Assembly (NCBI RefSeq): GCF_000496755.2
Contig: NZ_AYKS02000100.1
Span: 25,053 to 89,052, forward strand
DNA: 64,000 nucleotides
Source: Serratia sp. DD3
GTDB lineage: Bacteria; Pseudomonadota; Gammaproteobacteria; Enterobacterales; Enterobacteriaceae
Direction: 5' to 3'
Both the position numbers and the translations under genes were made by a program. Numbering within the stretch: position 1 is the first letter of the stretch; every line of letters starts with the position of its first letter. Below are positions 10,199 to 20,582 of this stretch, one piece after another. Below the pieces are notes generated by a model. The model was not told where the DNA came from and did no database searches. It saw nothing but the letters and a program-made list of their open reading frames with translations.

Positions 10199-10729
10199 GT
10201 GACAACAATTGTAAGTGTACGCCGCAATGGCCAGGTAGTGATCGGGGGCGATGGTCAGGCCACTCTGGGCAATACCGTGATGAAGGGTAATGTCAAAAAA
10301 GTTCGCCGCCTATATAACGATAAAGTGATTGCTGGTTTCGCTGGCGGAACGGCTGATGCCTTCACCCTGTTCGAACTGTTCGAGCGCAAGCTGGAGATGC
10401 ACCAGGGCCATCTGGTGAAAGCCGCGGTTGAACTGGCAAAAGACTGGCGTACTGACCGTATGCTGCGCAAACTGGAAGCGCTGTTAGCGGTTGCAGATGA
10501 AAATGCTTCATTGATCATTACCGGTAATGGTGATGTGATTCAGCCAGAAAATGATTTGATTGCAATCGGTTCCGGTGGCCCCTATGCCCAGTCGGCTGCT
10601 CGCGCACTGTTGGAAAATACTGAATTGAACGCCCGCGAAATTGTAGAGAAATCTCTCTGTATCGCTGGAGACATCTGTATTTACACCAACCATTTCCACA
10701 CTATTGAAGAATTACCTTCCAAAGCGTAA
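10199..10729 (+). CDS. hslV: HslUV protease, peptidase subunit HslV (ClpQ)
   Basis: The 176-residue N-terminal-threonine peptidase forms the double-hexamer core of the HslUV heat-shock protease. I start it at GTG 10199, preceded by AAGGG, because this gives [11 protein letters not shown]. Removal of Met exposes the catalytic Thr, as in E. coli, which also uses GTG. An upstream in-frame ATG at 10100 would bury that threonine and is rejected. [20 protein letters not shown] and the C-terminal NHFHTIEEL are near-identical to E. coli. It is followed by hslU after 12 bp. Confidence 0.97.
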   Translation: MTTIVSVRRNGQVVIGGDGQATLGNTVMKGNVKKVRRLYNDKVIAGFAGGTADAFTLFELFERKLEMHQGHLVKAAVELAKDWRTDRMLRKLEALLAVADENASLIITGNGDVIQPENDLIAIGSGGPYAQSAARALLENTELNAREIVEKSLCIAGDICIYTNHFHTIEELPSKA

Positions 10730-10741
10730 GGATCGAATAAC

Positions 10742-12076
10742 ATGTCTGAAATGACCCCGCGCGAGATCGTCAGTGAACTGGACAGTCACATTATTGGCCA
10801 GAAACAAGCCAAACGTGCTGTTGCCATTGCCCTGCGTAATCGCTGGCGCCGTATGCAACTGAATGAAATGTTGCGTCATGAAGTGACCCCGAAAAATATC
10901 CTGATGATCGGCCCAACGGGTGTCGGTAAAACCGAAATCGCCCGTCGCCTGGCCAAATTGGCTAATGCGCCGTTCCTCAAAGTAGAAGCGACCAAATTCA
11001 CTGAAGTAGGCTATGTGGGTAAGGAAGTTGACTCTATCATCCGCGATCTCACCGATGCTGCGGTAAAAATGGTACGTCTGCAATCCATCGAAAAAAACCG
11101 CATTCGCGCCGAAGAACTGGCTGAAGAACGCATTCTCGATGTCCTGATCCCACCAGCGAAAAACAACTGGGGTCAGTCAGAAGAGCAAAGTGAACCCTCT
11201 GCCGCACGCCAGGTATTTCGTAAGAAACTGCGTGAAGGTCAGTTGGACGATAAAGAGATCGACATTGACCTGGCGAGCGCCCCTATCGGGGTAGAAATCA
11301 TGGCGCCGCCGGGTATGGAAGAGATGACCAACCAACTGCAATCCATGTTCCAGAATCTCGGTGGGCAGAAGCAAAAACCACGCAAGCTGAAGATCAAGGA
11401 TGCTTTAAAACTGTTGGTGGAAGAAGAAGCCGCCAAGTTGGTCAGCCCGGAAGAATTAAAACAGCAAGCGATAGAAGCCGTTGAGCAACATGGTATTGTC
11501 TTTATCGACGAGATCGACAAAATCTGTAAGCGCAGCGGCCAAAGCTCCGGCCCTGACGTCTCCCGTGAAGGAGTACAACGTGACCTGCTGCCACTGGTGG
11601 AAGGTTGTACCGTGTCAACCAAGCACGGTATGGTGAAAACAGACCATATTCTGTTTATTGCCTCCGGTGCATTCCAAACTGCCAGCCCTGCCGATCTGAT
11701 CCCGGAATTACAAGGGCGCCTGCCGATCCGTGTGGAGTTGCAAGCGCTGACCACTGAAGATTTTGAACGCATCCTGACGGAACCGAGCGCATCGCTGACG
11801 GAACAATATAAAGCCTTAATGGCAACCGAAGGTGTCACCATTGAGTTCACCACCGATGGCATCCGCCGTATCGCTGAAGCAGCCTGGCAGGTGAACGAAA
11901 GCACCGAAAATATCGGCGCACGTCGTCTACACACGGTACTAGAGCGGTTGATGGAGGATATTTCTTTCGATGCCAGTGAAAGTAATGGCCAATCGTTTAC
12001 CATTGATGCCGATTATGTGCGTAGTCACCTGGATGAACTGGTCGCGGATGAAGATCTGAGTCGTTTTATCCTGTAA
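10742..12076 (+). CDS. hslU: HslUV protease, ATPase subunit HslU (ClpY)
   Basis: The 444-residue AAA+ unfoldase feeds substrates such as SulA and sigma-32 into HslV. Walker A is GPTGVGKT with Lys63, and Walker B is VFIDEIDK near residue 255. A variable I domain lies between, at about residues 110-240. The C-terminal EDLSRFIL, which docks into HslV to activate it, is intact. It is cotranscribed with hslV. Confidence 0.98.
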   Translation: MSEMTPREIVSELDSHIIGQKQAKRAVAIALRNRWRRMQLNEMLRHEVTPKNILMIGPTGVGKTEIARRLAKLANAPFLKVEATKFTEVGYVGKEVDSIIRDLTDAAVKMVRLQSIEKNRIRAEELAEERILDVLIPPAKNNWGQSEEQSEPSAARQVFRKKLREGQLDDKEIDIDLASAPIGVEIMAPPGMEEMTNQLQSMFQNLGGQKQKPRKLKIKDALKLLVEEEAAKLVSPEELKQQAIEAVEQHGIVFIDEIDKICKRSGQSSGPDVSREGVQRDLLPLVEGCTVSTKHGMVKTDHILFIASGAFQTASPADLIPELQGRLPIRVELQALTTEDFERILTEPSASLTEQYKALMATEGVTIEFTTDGIRRIAEAAWQVNESTENIGARRLHTVLERLMEDISFDASESNGQSFTIDADYVRSHLDELVADEDLSRFIL

Positions 12077-12113
12077 TCAGTTTGCTGTATTATTGCACTG
12101 CTAGTTATCTATG

Positions 12114-12132
12114 TGGGAGGTCTAACCTCCCA
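12114..12132 (+). terminator. Hairpin between hslU and menA
   Basis: TGGGAGGT and ACCTCCCA form a perfect 8-bp stem with a CTA loop 37 bp after the hslU stop. There is no strong U tract, so it may be a weak terminator or an mRNA 3'-end stabiliser upstream of menA. Confidence 0.5.
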
Positions 12133-12156
12133 TCTGTTGACTTACTGAAGTGAAAA

Positions 12157-13071
12157 ATGAGCTTATTAACCACTACATCGGCCAAAGCCTGGCTGGAAAG
12201 TTTGCGGCCACGAACATTACCCTTGGCCTTTGCCTCCATCGTTGTTGGTTCTGCTATCGCGGCTTGGCAAGATAGTCTGAAACCGGTCGTGGCATTGTTG
12301 GCTCTACTCACCGCCGGTCTACTGCAGATACTCTCCAACCTGGCCAATGACTATGGTGATGCGATTAAGGGTAGTGATAAAGAAGACCGCATTGGTCCAT
12401 TACGCGGTATGCAAAAAGGCATCATTACCCAAAGTCAGATGAAGCGAGCATTGGTGCTGACGGTAATTATGGTGGTTATTTCAGGCAGTTGGCTGATTGC
12501 CGTTGCCTGCGATACGCTGAGTGATGTAGTGGGATTCCTGATCCTGGGTGGGTTGGCGATCATTGCTGCCATTGCCTATACCGTTGGTAACAAGCCCTAC
12601 GGTTATATGGGATTGGGGGATATTTCAGTATTGATATTCTTCGGCTGGCTCAGTGTGGCTGGCAGTTACTATCTGCAAACGCACACCTTCGACAGCATCG
12701 TTATGCTGCCAGCAACCGCCTGCGGACTATTAGCCACAGCGGTACTGAACATCAATAATCTACGGGATATCGAAAGCGACCGTGCCAACGGTAAAAATAC
12801 CCTGGCCGTCCACCTTGGCCCACAGAAAGCACGTTACTATTATGTTTCACTACTAATGGGTGCCATGCTGTGCTTTGCTTTGTTTGCTCTGTTTAATTTG
12901 CACAGCTTATGGGGCTGGCTGTTTATATTTGCTATTCCGGCTCTATTCCGACACGGCCTACGCGTGCTACGTGACCCTACGACCACAGGTATGCGCCCAC
13001 TTATGGGGCAGATAGTCAAAATCGCCTTGTTAGCCAATGTGCTATTTGCCATCGGGGTGGTTCTCAGTTAA
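12157..13071 (+). CDS. menA: 1,4-dihydroxy-2-naphthoate octaprenyltransferase
   Basis: The 304-residue polytopic UbiA-family prenyltransferase attaches the polyprenyl tail to DHNA, giving demethylmenaquinone for anaerobic respiration. The two Asp-rich prenyl-diphosphate motifs are visible as NDYGDAIKGSDKEDRIGP near residue 65 and NNLRDIESDRANGKNT near residue 205. Several hydrophobic helices separate them. The neighbours (hslU before, rraA after) match E. coli. Confidence 0.96.
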   Translation: MSLLTTTSAKAWLESLRPRTLPLAFASIVVGSAIAAWQDSLKPVVALLALLTAGLLQILSNLANDYGDAIKGSDKEDRIGPLRGMQKGIITQSQMKRALVLTVIMVVISGSWLIAVACDTLSDVVGFLILGGLAIIAAIAYTVGNKPYGYMGLGDISVLIFFGWLSVAGSYYLQTHTFDSIVMLPATACGLLATAVLNINNLRDIESDRANGKNTLAVHLGPQKARYYYVSLLMGAMLCFALFALFNLHSLWGWLFIFAIPALFRHGLRVLRDPTTTGMRPLMGQIVKIALLANVLFAIGVVLS

Positions 13072-13157
13072 CGGGTATTCACCTGAATGCCGTGATGATT
13101 TTGCCAACAGGGCGAATAAAGGGATATACTGATTATTCCAGCGGCAAACCGACGTAA

Positions 13158-13649
<492 letters not shown>

Positions 13650-13695
13650 CCAACGAAGGGTGGTTAGTACCATGCTGGCCAGGTTCATTAGACTC

Positions 13696-13726
13696 ACTCA
13701 AGTTGCTGGCAAGTGGCAACTTGAGT
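13696..13726. terminator. Inverted repeat between rraA and xylR
   Basis: ACTCAAGTTGC (13696-13706) and GCAACTTGAGT (13716-13726) form a perfect 11-bp stem with a 9-nt loop between two convergent genes. It is built from the dispersed-repeat core and probably doubles as a transcription stop for both genes. Confidence 0.55.
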
Positions 13727-13764
13727 CATAGTGGCTATTAAACCTATCACGCCAGACCTTGCCT

Positions 13765-14943
13765 TCAATATCCTACTTCACCATAGCGATCTCGGTGCTC
13801 TTTCGGCGTCATGTCATAGCCTTTCTTAAATACAGAATAGAAATACTGTAGCGAAGGGTAACCGCACATTTGTGAAATTTCGTTGATTGACAACGAGGTG
13901 GCGGTGAGCAAATTGCGGGCGCGATCCAGTTTCTCTTCATGAATCACATTATGGATGGTTTGGCCGGTTTCATCTTTGAAGCGTTTTTCCAGATTAGAGC
14001 GCGACATGCCCACAGCATCCAGCACCTGTTCCACCTTGATCCCTTTGCAGGCGTGGTAACGAATATAGTGCATCGCCTGGATCACCGCCGGGTCACGCAA
14101 GGAGCGGAAATCGGTAGAACGCCGCGCGATAACCTTCACCGGTGGCACCAGGATCCGTTGCAATGGCAGTTGCCGCTGATCAAGGAGCTGATGCAATAAC
14201 TTGGCAGCCCGGTAGCCCATCTGCCGGGTTCCCTGCACCACCGAAGAGAGCGCCACCCGTGAGAGGTAACGGGTCAACTCTTCGTTATCGATACCAATCA
14301 CACAGAGTTTTTCTGGCACCGGTATATCCAAATGCTCACACACCTGCAGCAGGTGGCGTGCGCGTGCATCTGTCACTGCAATAATCCCGGTTTGCTGAGG
14401 CAGTGTTTGTACCCAGTCCGCCAACCGGTTCTGCGCGTATTGCCAGTTTTCAGGGGCCGTTTCCATCCCTTGATACACCACCCCTTGATACTGCTCTGCC
14501 GCCACCAACTGGCGGAAGGCATACTCACGCTCTTGTGCCCAACGTTTGCCCACGGCGACCGGCAAACCATAGAAGGCGAAGCGGTTCAACCCCTTCTCTT
14601 TCAGATGCATAAACGCCGCTTCCACCAGGGCGTAGTTATCGGTGGCAATGTAATGCACTGGCGGGTAATCCTGTTGGCGATTGTAAGACCCGCCAACACC
14701 GACAATCGGCACATTGACGTTGTGTAACGATTGCTCAATCTTCCGATCATCAAAATCAGCGATGACGCCATCCCCTAAGCAATCTTTGATATTATCGATA
14801 CGGCAACGAAAATCCTCTTCGATAAAAATATCCCAGTCACTTTGTGATGCCTGCAAATACTCCCCAACCCCCTCCACTACCTGGCGGTCATACACTTTAT
14901 TGGCATTGAACAGCAGAGTAATACGGTAGCGTTTCTTGAACAT
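13765..14943 (-). CDS. xylR: Xylose operon regulator XylR (AraC family)
   Basis: The 392-residue activator has the same length as E. coli XylR. An N-terminal LacI/PurR-like sugar-binding domain (about residues 1-270) is fused to a C-terminal AraC-type double helix-turn-helix (LSINEISQMCGYPSLQYFYS near residue 355). With xylose it activates xylAB and xylFGH. I start it at ATG 14943 (MFKKRYRITLLFNANK), preceded by AGGGAAG. An upstream in-frame start at 14991 would add 16 residues without homology. It lies 86 bp downstream of xylH on the same strand. Confidence 0.96.
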   Translation of the reverse strand: MFKKRYRITLLFNANKVYDRQVVEGVGEYLQASQSDWDIFIEEDFRCRIDNIKDCLGDGVIADFDDRKIEQSLHNVNVPIVGVGGSYNRQQDYPPVHYIATDNYALVEAAFMHLKEKGLNRFAFYGLPVAVGKRWAQEREYAFRQLVAAEQYQGVVYQGMETAPENWQYAQNRLADWVQTLPQQTGIIAVTDARARHLLQVCEHLDIPVPEKLCVIGIDNEELTRYLSRVALSSVVQGTRQMGYRAAKLLHQLLDQRQLPLQRILVPPVKVIARRSTDFRSLRDPAVIQAMHYIRYHACKGIKVEQVLDAVGMSRSNLEKRFKDETGQTIHNVIHEEKLDRARNLLTATSLSINEISQMCGYPSLQYFYSVFKKGYDMTPKEHRDRYGEVGY

Positions 14944-15029
14944 GGGCTTCCCTAGAAATATACCCGCTCTCTGCATGGCGCAACCTGACAAAGAGCAGGA
15001 AAAATGCCACCACAGTCGTGAAGTAGCCG

Positions 15030-16229
15030 CTATACCCGACGTTTAGTGGCCGAATCCATCCAGACCGCCAGTAACAGAATTGCCCCCTTGACGATGTACT
15101 GCCAGAACGTCGGTACATCCAGCATACTCATACCATTATCGAGGGAAGCCATAATAAATGCCCCCATCACCGCACCGGCCACACTGCCGACGCCCCCGGC
15201 CAAGCTGGTTCCCCCGATCACGCAGGCGGCGATGGCGTCCAATTCGGCAATGTTGCCCGCAGAAGGGGAGCCTGCCCCTAAACGTGAACTGAGGATCAAC
15301 CCAGCAATCGCCACCATCAGGCCATTAATCGCAAATACGGCCAGTTTGGTGCGCTCTACGTTAACACCAGAAAGCCGCGCCGCATCAATATTGCCGCCGA
15401 TGGCATAAATCCGCCGGCCAAAAGCAGTACGCGTTGCCATAAAAATCCCCGCCAGCATCAGAGCCACCAGGATCAGCACTGGCGTTGGCACACCGCGGTA
15501 ATCATTTAGCAGATAGATAGCCCCTAGCACCAATACAGCCATGATGCTCTGCCGAGTCACATCGCCATTGACGGTGGTGACAGGTAAACCCAACTGTGCG
15601 CGTTTACTGCGCCGCCGCCACTGCCAGGTAACAAACAGCATCAACCCGACAGCACCGATACCAAACCCTACCCCATTGGGTAAATAGCTCTGACCAATCT
15701 GCGACATGGCATTGCTGGTGGGGGAGACCGTGGTGCCATTGGTAATCCCAATCAGGATGCCCCGAAAAGCCAGCATCCCCGCCAGCGTGACAATAAACGA
15801 CGGTACCTTGCGATAGGCCACCCACCAGCCATTCCAGGCCCCCAGCAGCACCCCAGCCAACAGCGTAACCACAATGGTCAATGGCAATGGCCAACCAAAC
15901 CAAACGTCGAATATCGCCGCCGCCCCGCCCAATAGCCCCATCATTGAACCCACGGAAAGGTCAATCTCTGCCGAAATAATCACAAATACCATGCCCACCG
16001 CCAGAATGCCGGTGATCGCCGTCTGGCGTAGCAAGTTAGAGATATTACGGGCACTGAGATAGGCCCCTTCGGTGGTAAAGGTAAAAAACAACATGATGAC
16101 GACCATCGCCGCCAACATCACGAACACTTGCAGATTGACGCTTTTTAGCCCCAGCAAAGGCTTTTTCTGCACCCTATTTTCCTGCACCATCGGCGGTAAA
16201 CTTGCTTCAGATTGCGTGCTTTTCGACAT
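15030..16229 (-). CDS. xylH: Xylose ABC transporter, permease XylH
   Basis: The 399-residue inner-membrane permease of the ribose/xylose ABC family carries many hydrophobic helices and the conserved cytoplasmic segment [15 protein letters not shown]. It forms the channel used by the XylF-XylG import system. I start it at MSKSTQSE (16229), as in E. coli. The in-frame ATG at 16238 would add only MKH. The start lies inside xylG, a 23-bp overlap that implies translational coupling. Confidence 0.94.
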   Translation of the reverse strand: MSKSTQSEASLPPMVQENRVQKKPLLGLKSVNLQVFVMLAAMVVIMLFFTFTTEGAYLSARNISNLLRQTAITGILAVGMVFVIISAEIDLSVGSMMGLLGGAAAIFDVWFGWPLPLTIVVTLLAGVLLGAWNGWWVAYRKVPSFIVTLAGMLAFRGILIGITNGTTVSPTSNAMSQIGQSYLPNGVGFGIGAVGLMLFVTWQWRRRSKRAQLGLPVTTVNGDVTRQSIMAVLVLGAIYLLNDYRGVPTPVLILVALMLAGIFMATRTAFGRRIYAIGGNIDAARLSGVNVERTKLAVFAINGLMVAIAGLILSSRLGAGSPSAGNIAELDAIAACVIGGTSLAGGVGSVAGAVMGAFIMASLDNGMSMLDVPTFWQYIVKGAILLLAVWMDSATKRRV

Positions 16230-17748
16230 GTGTTTCACTCCTCAAGGCCGCTTCCATGACTTGTTCCTGGGTCAGATTTCGGTTCACCAAATCGGCTTTG
16301 ATCTGCCCTTGGTGCATCACCAGCACCCGATCGCTTAATCCCAATACTTCCGGTAATTCGGAAGAAACCACAATCACGGCAATCCCTTGTTGTACCAGTT
16401 GATTGATTAACTTATAAATTTCCTGCTTGGCACCAATATCAATGCCACGCGTCGGCTCATCCAAAATGAGGATTTTCGGGTTCAGCAACAGGCACTTCGC
16501 CAAAATCGCTTTTTGCTGATTGCCCCCGCTCAACCGGGCAATGGCCAATTCCGGGGAGGAAGTTTTTACCCGTAATCGTGCTAATGATTGCTGAATGGTG
16601 GCCTGTTCCTGCGCATCATCGAGCACCGTCAAGGCCCCGCTAAAATCATCCAGTGCCGCCAATGTCATATTGGCTCCCACCCCCATCACCGGCACAATGC
16701 CATCACGTTTGCGATCTTCCGGCACCATCGCGATGCCATAGCCCATCGCCTGACGGCAGTGATTAATGGTCGCCACTTGCCCCTCAATGGTGATGCTGCC
16801 CTGCCAACGCCCCGGGTAAACACCAAACAGACACTGCATGGTTTCAGTACGCCCAGACCCCACCAACCCGGCCACACCGAGGATCTCACCACGCCGCAGA
16901 GTGAAGGACACATTGTCTACCCGGCGAATATGTCGGTTAACCGGATGCCAGGCGGTCAGGTTTTCCACCTGCAGGACCACCTCACCAATGGTATGGGGCT
17001 CCTGTGGATAGAGTTCGGTCAGCTCACGGCCCACCATCATGGCAATGATCTCGTCTTCACTCATTCCAACCGCTTGCCGAGTACCGATATGCTTACCATC
17101 CCGGATCACACAGATAGCGTCGGAGATGGCTTTCACTTCGTTAAGTTTGTGTGAGATATAAATGCAGGCAATACCGTGATCACGCAGGTCGGCAATGATC
17201 GTCAGCAATGTGGCGGTTTCACTTTCGGTTAATGACGCGGTGGGTTCATCCAGCACCAGCAAACGCACCTGTTTGTTCAAGGCTTTGGCAATCTCCACCA
17301 GTTGCTGCTGCCCTAACCCCAGCTCACCCACCCGGGTATTGGGATCAACCTCCAGCTTGACCTGTGCCAACATACGTTGACAACGCAGATACATCCCGTC
17401 GTAATCCATCAACCCAAAACGGCCCCACTCGTTACCGAGAAACATGTTCTCCAACACCGTCATCTGTTTCACCAAGGCCAACTCCTGGTGAATGATGGCA
17501 ATCCCTTTCTGCTCGGTGTCACGAATGGTTTTCGCGGTGATAAGGTCGCCGGAAAAATAAATGTCCCCTTGATAACTGCCGTGCGGATATATTCCGCACA
17601 GCACTTTCATCAACGTTGATTTTCCTGAGCCATTTTCACCACATAAAGATAATACCTGACCTGCCTCTAATTGCAGGCTGATATTATCTACCGCTTTCAC
17701 TGCACCGAATTGTTTAGTGATATTTCTCATTTCTAACAGGCAGGGCAT
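16207..17748 (-). CDS. xylG: Xylose ABC transporter, ATP-binding protein XylG
   Basis: The 513-residue duplicated ATPase has the same length as E. coli XylG. Two ABC domains are present. The first has Walker A GENGSGKS near residue 40 and signature LGLGQQQL. The second has the degenerate P-loop GLVGSGRTE near residue 288 and signature LSGGNQQK, typical of the carbohydrate CUT2 class. It powers xylose import with XylF and XylH, and lies 33 bp after xylF. Confidence 0.96.
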   Translation of the reverse strand: MPCLLEMRNITKQFGAVKAVDNISLQLEAGQVLSLCGENGSGKSTLMKVLCGIYPHGSYQGDIYFSGDLITAKTIRDTEQKGIAIIHQELALVKQMTVLENMFLGNEWGRFGLMDYDGMYLRCQRMLAQVKLEVDPNTRVGELGLGQQQLVEIAKALNKQVRLLVLDEPTASLTESETATLLTIIADLRDHGIACIYISHKLNEVKAISDAICVIRDGKHIGTRQAVGMSEDEIIAMMVGRELTELYPQEPHTIGEVVLQVENLTAWHPVNRHIRRVDNVSFTLRRGEILGVAGLVGSGRTETMQCLFGVYPGRWQGSITIEGQVATINHCRQAMGYGIAMVPEDRKRDGIVPVMGVGANMTLAALDDFSGALTVLDDAQEQATIQQSLARLRVKTSSPELAIARLSGGNQQKAILAKCLLLNPKILILDEPTRGIDIGAKQEIYKLINQLVQQGIAVIVVSSELPEVLGLSDRVLVMHQGQIKADLVNRNLTQEQVMEAALRSETHVEKHAI

Positions 17749-17781
17749 TATTTACTCCCCCCACGACGAGTTTGCCAGGAA

Positions 17782-18777
17782 CTAATTAATATCGGATTTC
17801 TTATGAAAGCCATCGGCAATAATAGTGCTGTCAATATTAGATTTATCCACCTGAACCGGTGTTAATAACCAGGCTGGGACCTCTTTATTGCCATTATTTA
17901 ATTGGGCGTTGGATTTAGGTTGTTCCCCTTTACCCAGTTGTACCGCGATATCTGCCGCCTCATTCGCCAATTTGCTGATCGGTTTATACACCGTCATCGT
18001 TTGTGTGCCTGCCACAATACGTTTTACCGCCGCCAAATCAGCATCCTGACCAGAAATAGCCACCTTACCTGCCAACCCTTGTGCAGCCAGAGCCTGAATA
18101 GCACCACCAGCCGTCGCATCGTTAGAAGCAACCACCGCATCAATATGATTGTTGTTGGCGGTCAGGGCGTTTTCCATAATCTTCAGCGCATTTTCTGGCA
18201 GCCAGCCGTCGGCCCACTGATCACCGACAATTTTGATTTTCCCACTGTCGATTAAAGGTTGTAGTACCGTCATTTGCCCCTTGCGGAACAGCTTGGCGTT
18301 ATTATCTACCGGCGAACCGCCCATCAGGAAATAGTTACCCTGCGGTACCCGTTGCACCAGACTTTGAGCCTGCATCTCGCCCACTTTTTCATTATCGAAC
18401 GAGATATAAAAATCGATATCCGCGTTGTTAATCATGCGGTCATAAGCCAGAACCTTGATCCCTTCACGCTTTGCCTCACTGATCACATTACTCAACACCT
18501 GGCCGTTATAAGGAATAATCACCAGTACATCGACACCACGGTTGATCATATTTTCGATCTGCGCCATCTGGGTCTCTTCATTGCCATTGGCAGATTGGAC
18601 AAATACATTCGCCCCCAGCGACTCGGCTTTTTTTACAAAAATATCGCGATCTTTTTGCCAGCGCTCTAAACGTAGATCATCAATGGACATACCGATTTTA
18701 ATCTCTTTGCTGTATCCCGTTTGGCTGGCTAACAGCAGAAGTGTACAAGCAGAAAGAAGAAGTGATTTGAATTTCAT
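17782..18777 (-). CDS. xylF: D-xylose-binding periplasmic protein XylF
   Basis: The 331-residue protein has an N-terminal signal peptide, MKFKSLLLSACTLLLLASQT, with cleavage likely just before KEIKIGMS. The mature part is a type I periplasmic sugar-binding protein that delivers xylose to XylGH. It heads the xylFGH operon and is divergent from xylA across a 434-bp control region. Confidence 0.96.
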   Translation of the reverse strand: MKFKSLLLSACTLLLLASQTGYSKEIKIGMSIDDLRLERWQKDRDIFVKKAESLGANVFVQSANGNEETQMAQIENMINRGVDVLVIIPYNGQVLSNVISEAKREGIKVLAYDRMINNADIDFYISFDNEKVGEMQAQSLVQRVPQGNYFLMGGSPVDNNAKLFRKGQMTVLQPLIDSGKIKIVGDQWADGWLPENALKIMENALTANNNHIDAVVASNDATAGGAIQALAAQGLAGKVAISGQDADLAAVKRIVAGTQTMTVYKPISKLANEAADIAVQLGKGEQPKSNAQLNNGNKEVPAWLLTPVQVDKSNIDSTIIADGFHKKSDIN

Positions 18778-18849
18778 CTTATAACCCTTTAGTTGTGTAG
18801 GGAAATAGTGTTCCGCTCACTTTCAGACAACATAAATTGAAAGGAAACG

Positions 18850-18868
18850 GGATAAATTACGAAACTTC
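18850..18868 (-). promoter_or_regulatory. Candidate XylR box upstream of xylF
   Basis: On the minus strand GAAGTTTCGTAATTTATCC matches 13 of 19 positions of the better box upstream of xylA, centred on the shared CGTAATT. It lies 73-91 bp before the xylF start. The divergent xyl region of E. coli likewise has one XylR site for each promoter. Confidence 0.45.
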
Positions 18869-18951
18869 CCATGGATTGTTATCACTTATGGTGTATTCAG
18901 CAATTACAGATTTTTATCGGCCAATTATGATTTTTGGTTTAATGTTAAATT

Positions 18952-18967
18952 TATGATAGCGATCATG
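18952..18967. promoter_or_regulatory. Candidate CRP site in the xylF-xylA divergent region
   Basis: TATGA-N6-TCATG is a near-palindrome resembling TGTGA-N6-TCACA (4/5 and 3/5 matches) and sits between the two XylR boxes. Xylose genes are catabolite-controlled in enterobacteria, but this assignment rests on weak sequence. The rest of the 434-bp region (18778-19211) includes a TATACTCATGC repeat end at 18970; I see no gene in it. Confidence 0.35.
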
Positions 18968-19120
18968 TTTTATACTCATGCAAACTACAAGCCGTCAGTG
19001 ACAAACCCATCGAGCTCTATGCGGTGAAATAACGAGGCAGCCAGCCCCAAGGGTTAATAGCATCAATTGAAGCAATAATGAGATCCGGCGCACATTTAAT
19101 AATTCTGTGAATTTAAGTGT

Positions 19121-19139
19121 GAAATAACGTAATTGAGCA
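19121..19139 (+). promoter_or_regulatory. XylR box upstream of xylA
   Basis: GAAATAACGTAATTGAGCA lies about 75 bp before xylA. It differs by one base from the sequence I recall in front of E. coli xylA (GAAATAACATAATTGAGCA), which lies in its XylR operator. A TGTGA at 19106-19110 and a second GTGTGA just upstream could be part of a CRP site. Confidence 0.65.
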
Positions 19140-19211
19140 TTGCATTAATTACTCTGAAGATTAACGCATCCCGCCCCTTTTACACCGGGCATTGTTAGCG
19201 AGGAGTCACTC

Positions 19212-20531
19212 ATGCAATCCTATTTTGATCAGCTTGAACAAGTTCGTTACGAAGGTACCAATAGCACCAATCCATTAGCATTCCGCCACTACAACCCCGA
19301 CGAAATCATCTTGGGTAAACGCATGGCTGACCATCTGCGATTTGCCGCTTGCTACTGGCATACTTTCTGCTGGAATGGTGTAGACATGTTTGGTAAAGGA
19401 ACTTTTGATCGCCCTTGGCAGCAATCCGGGGAGGCCTTGGCGCTAGCCAAACGCAAAGCTGATGTCGCTTTTGAGTTTTTCCATAAGCTGAATGTGCCTT
19501 ACTACTGCTTCCATGATATCGACGTTTCACCTGAAGGGGCGACACTGAAAGAGTACCTGAACAACTTTGCCATTATGACCGACGTGTTGGCGGAGAAACA
19601 GCAAAGTAGTGGGGTGAAACTCCTCTGGGGCACCGCTAACTGCTTCACCCATCCGCGCTACGGTGCAGGTGCCGCGACCAATCCAGACCCTGAAGTCTTC
19701 AGTTGGGCGGCGACCCAGGTATTCACCGCCATGAACGCCACTCAGCGTTTGGGGGGGGAAAACTATGTGCTGTGGGGAGGACGTGAAGGCTATGAAACAT
19801 TGCTCAATACCGATCTGCGCCAGGAGCGTGAACAGATTGGCCGCTTTATGCAGATGGTGGTTGAGCATAAGCATAAAATTGGCTTCCAAGGCACACTGCT
19901 GATCGAACCTAAACCCCAGGAACCAACCAAGCATCAATATGATTATGATGTCGCTACCGTCTACGGCTTCCTCAAGCAGTTCGGTTTGGAAAAAGAGATC
20001 AAAGTGAACATTGAAGCCAACCACGCCACGCTGGCAGGTCACTCTTTCCACCACGAAATAGCAACTGCCATCGCATTGGGGATTTTTGGCTCGGTGGATG
20101 CCAACCGTGGCGACGCACAACTGGGTTGGGACACCGACCAGTTCCCAAATAGCGTAGAAGAGAACGCGCTGGTGATGTTTGAAATCCTCAAAGCGGGCGG
20201 CTTTACCACCGGGGGACTCAACTTTGATGCCAAAGTACGCCGTCAAAGCACCGATAAATATGACCTGTTCTATGGTCATATTGGGGCAATGGATACCATG
20301 GCACTGGCATTGAAGGTAGCAGCCCGGATGATCGAAGACGGCAAGCTACACCAGTTGGTGGCAAAACGTTATGCGGGTTGGAATGGCGAATTGGGCCAGC
20401 AAATCCTGCAAGGTAAGTTGTCACTTGCTGAGTTGGCACAGTACGCTGAACAACAGACCTTGGCCCCCCAGCATGCCAGTGGGCAGCAGGAAAAACTGGA
20501 GAACCTGGTGAACCGTTACTTGTTCGGCTAA
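19212..20531 (+). CDS. xylA: Xylose isomerase
   Basis: The 439-residue enzyme (440 in E. coli) converts D-xylose to D-xylulose using two divalent metals. The catalytic histidine motif is [10 protein letters not shown] near residue 100. The metal ligands lie in [16 protein letters not shown] near residue 230 and [17 protein letters not shown] near residue 268. An AGCGAGGAG ribosome binding site precedes ATG 19212. It is cotranscribed with xylB, 51 bp downstream. Confidence 0.98.
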   Translation: MQSYFDQLEQVRYEGTNSTNPLAFRHYNPDEIILGKRMADHLRFAACYWHTFCWNGVDMFGKGTFDRPWQQSGEALALAKRKADVAFEFFHKLNVPYYCFHDIDVSPEGATLKEYLNNFAIMTDVLAEKQQSSGVKLLWGTANCFTHPRYGAGAATNPDPEVFSWAATQVFTAMNATQRLGGENYVLWGGREGYETLLNTDLRQEREQIGRFMQMVVEHKHKIGFQGTLLIEPKPQEPTKHQYDYDVATVYGFLKQFGLEKEIKVNIEANHATLAGHSFHHEIATAIALGIFGSVDANRGDAQLGWDTDQFPNSVEENALVMFEILKAGGFTTGGLNFDAKVRRQSTDKYDLFYGHIGAMDTMALALKVAARMIEDGKLHQLVAKRYAGWNGELGQQILQGKLSLAELAQYAEQQTLAPQHASGQQEKLENLVNRYLFG

Positions 20532-20582
20532 TTCACTGTTGCGCGGTGGCCTCAATCGCCTCGCCTTAAAGGACTTGTGCTT

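Noticed and set aside
11239..12003. 254-codon minus-strand ORF inside hslU.
   Set aside because: It is antisense to highly conserved HslU and its product is serine-rich without any recognised motif.
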